Shown here in pieces: positions 14,485 through 15,291 of a DNA stretch of 15,291 nt. The stretch's first letter is position 1. Each line of letters starts with the position of its first letter. A model generated the notes under the pieces. It saw nothing but the letters and a program-made list of their open reading frames with translations. It had not been told where the DNA came from and ran no database searches. Source of the stretch: Lachnospiraceae bacterium. Lineage in GTDB: Bacteria > Bacillota > Clostridia > Lachnospirales > Lachnospiraceae. The position numbers and the translations under genes were made by a program. Location: assembly GCA_003446735.1 (NCBI GenBank), contig DMCJ01000087.1, forward strand, positions 1 through 15,291. The letters run 5' to 3'.

Positions 14485-14491
14485 AAGGGGG
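14485..14491 (+). promoter_or_regulatory. Ribosome binding site of the HD-GYP gene
   Basis: AAGGGGG, 9 bases before ATG 14501. It decides against the in-frame ATG at 14477, which lies inside the -10 box. Confidence 0.6.
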
Positions 14492-14500
14492 CGCATAAAG

Positions 14501-15291
14501 ATGCAGAAAAGACTTGTTTCGGATCTCAAGAACGGAATGATCACCGCAGAGGATGTCCTTTCTCTTGACGGACAGCTCGTGGTGCCTAAAGGCGTTGCGC
14601 TTACGGATAACCTTATCGCAAGGCTTTTTTCTTTTGATGTCTTTTCCATACTGATCGAGGATGAGCAGCTCACCTCAACGATAGACGATCTTTTGGAATC
14701 GCCCTCTCCCAGCGCCTCTTATGTGGAGCGCATGAAGGCCTCTCCCGAATTCCGGGAATTCAAAGAGGAGTTCAAGGCCGGGATCGAAAAGATGCATTTT
14801 TCCTTAAATGCGCTCGTTGAGAAGAATACGGACTTCGATCCCAACGATCTTCTCACCGACACGATGGCAATGGTCAATAACCGCACCACTCCTTCGAGCG
14901 TCATGGATATGATCCTTCATATGCATGAATTCGACGATGACACCTATGCCCATTCCTTAAATGTAGGCATGCTCTGTAATATATTTGCACGCTGGATGAG
15001 ATTTTCCGAAGAGGAAAGAGAACTCGCCACGGCCTGCGGCCTTTTCCACGATGTCGGAAAGCTTGCGATGCCGGCTGATATAATCAAAAAGCCCGGAAAG
15101 CTCACACCCGCCGAATACCGTCTCATAAAGACACATCCCCTTGAATCATACAAAATCTTATCCAATTATCAGTTCCCGGATGAGGTCAAAAATGCAGCCC
15201 TCATGCATCATGAGCGCTGCGACGGATCAGGCTATCCTTACGGCTTTACTTCCGAAAAGATCACCAGGTTCGCAAAGCTTGTTGCGATCGC
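14501..15291 (+). CDS. HD-GYP domain protein, putative cyclic-di-GMP phosphodiesterase, 3' end cut by window edge
   Basis: 263 codons are visible. Residues 1-60 are the short N-terminal region common in HD-GYP proteins (LKNGMITAEDVLSLDGQLVVPKGVALT). A helical linker follows to about 125, then the HD-GYP domain: HSLNVGML, the metal-binding HD pair H183-D184 in FHDVGKL, IIKKPGKLTPAEY, THP, and the signature HHERCDGSGYP (236-246), whose GYP motif marks enzymes that hydrolyse cyclic-di-GMP. It breaks off at LVAI, just before the expected D-x-Y-DAL segment. No membrane segment or receiver domain is seen in the visible part, so it is probably cytoplasmic. It has its own consensus promoter. Cyclic-di-GMP often controls surface polysaccharide, so a link to the glycan genes is possible but not shown. 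Confidence 0.92.
   Translation, partial: MQKRLVSDLKNGMITAEDVLSLDGQLVVPKGVALTDNLIARLFSFDVFSILIEDEQLTSTIDDLLESPSPSASYVERMKASPEFREFKEEFKAGIEKMHFSLNALVEKNTDFDPNDLLTDTMAMVNNRTTPSSVMDMILHMHEFDDDTYAHSLNVGMLCNIFARWMRFSEEERELATACGLFHDVGKLAMPADIIKKPGKLTPAEYRLIKTHPLESYKILSNYQFPDEVKNAALMHHERCDGSGYPYGFTSEKITRFAKLVAI

Noticed and set aside
14477..14500. Earlier in-frame ATG for the HD-GYP gene
   Set aside because: The codon is inside the TATAAT box and so upstream of the predicted transcript start.
14239..14673. Minus-strand open frame encoding repeated RAAFSQSQ-like units
   Set aside because: It is the antisense of the 24-bp repeat array plus the start of the HD-GYP gene; no ribosome site, and the opposite strand has a well-supported gene and promoter.

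Overview
The window looks like chromosomal DNA of a low-to-mid GC Gram-positive anaerobe of the class Clostridia, most likely Lachnospiraceae (Butyrivibrio/Roseburia-like). The grounds are clear purine-rich Shine-Dalgarno sites (AGGAG type), secreted proteins with C-terminal DUF4214 repeats, a DUF5722 protein, a DUF212 membrane protein and an HD-GYP protein. This is a family-level inference from protein content, not a proven assignment. There are no rRNA or tRNA genes, insertion sequences, CRISPR arrays or prophage genes. Apart from an untranslated 176-base stretch at 14325-14500, the sequence is almost entirely coding.

Region A (1-6460, minus strand) is a three-gene secreted-protein operon. 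In transcription order it holds a degenerate amidase_3 protein (6374 to 4332), an intact-looking N-acetylmuramoyl-L-alanine amidase paralogue (4278 to 2203), and a DUF5722 protein with glycoside-hydrolase-like features that runs off the left edge (2178 to 1). All three have signal peptides, acidic N-terminal linkers and repeated DUF4214 modules at the C-terminus. A promoter and an 18-bp perfect palindrome lie just upstream.

Region B (6461-11518, minus strand) is a six-gene nucleotide-sugar and glycan operon: DegT-type aminotransferase, FdtA/QdtA-like cupin, GtrB-like polyprenyl-phosphate glycosyltransferase, DUF212 membrane phosphatase-like protein, GDP-mannose 4,6-dehydratase (gmd) and GDP-L-fucose synthase (fcl). 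A near-consensus promoter (11527-11555) starts it. Gmd plus Fcl make GDP-L-fucose. The cupin plus aminotransferase are the pair expected for a 3-amino-3,6-dideoxyhexose, probably dTDP-linked, with RmlA/RmlB encoded elsewhere.

Region C (11519-15291, plus strand) diverges from region B. It holds a Wzx-like flippase, a GT52/polysialyltransferase-like glycosyltransferase, a 24-bp tandem repeat made from the 3' end of that gene, and then, behind its own consensus promoter, the start of an HD-GYP cyclic-di-GMP phosphodiesterase-like gene cut by the right edge.

Taken together, regions B and C look like part of a cell-surface glycan pathway (sugar supply, lipid-linked transfer, export, specialised transfer). 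Region A supplies secreted enzymes that act on, or sit in, the wall. The most notable points are the pairing of a ligand-deficient amidase with an intact one, the DUF4214 modules shared by three different secreted proteins beside a glycan locus, divergent promoters that place transcription starts almost on the start codons, and the tandem array of duplicated C-terminal codons each ending in an in-frame stop.
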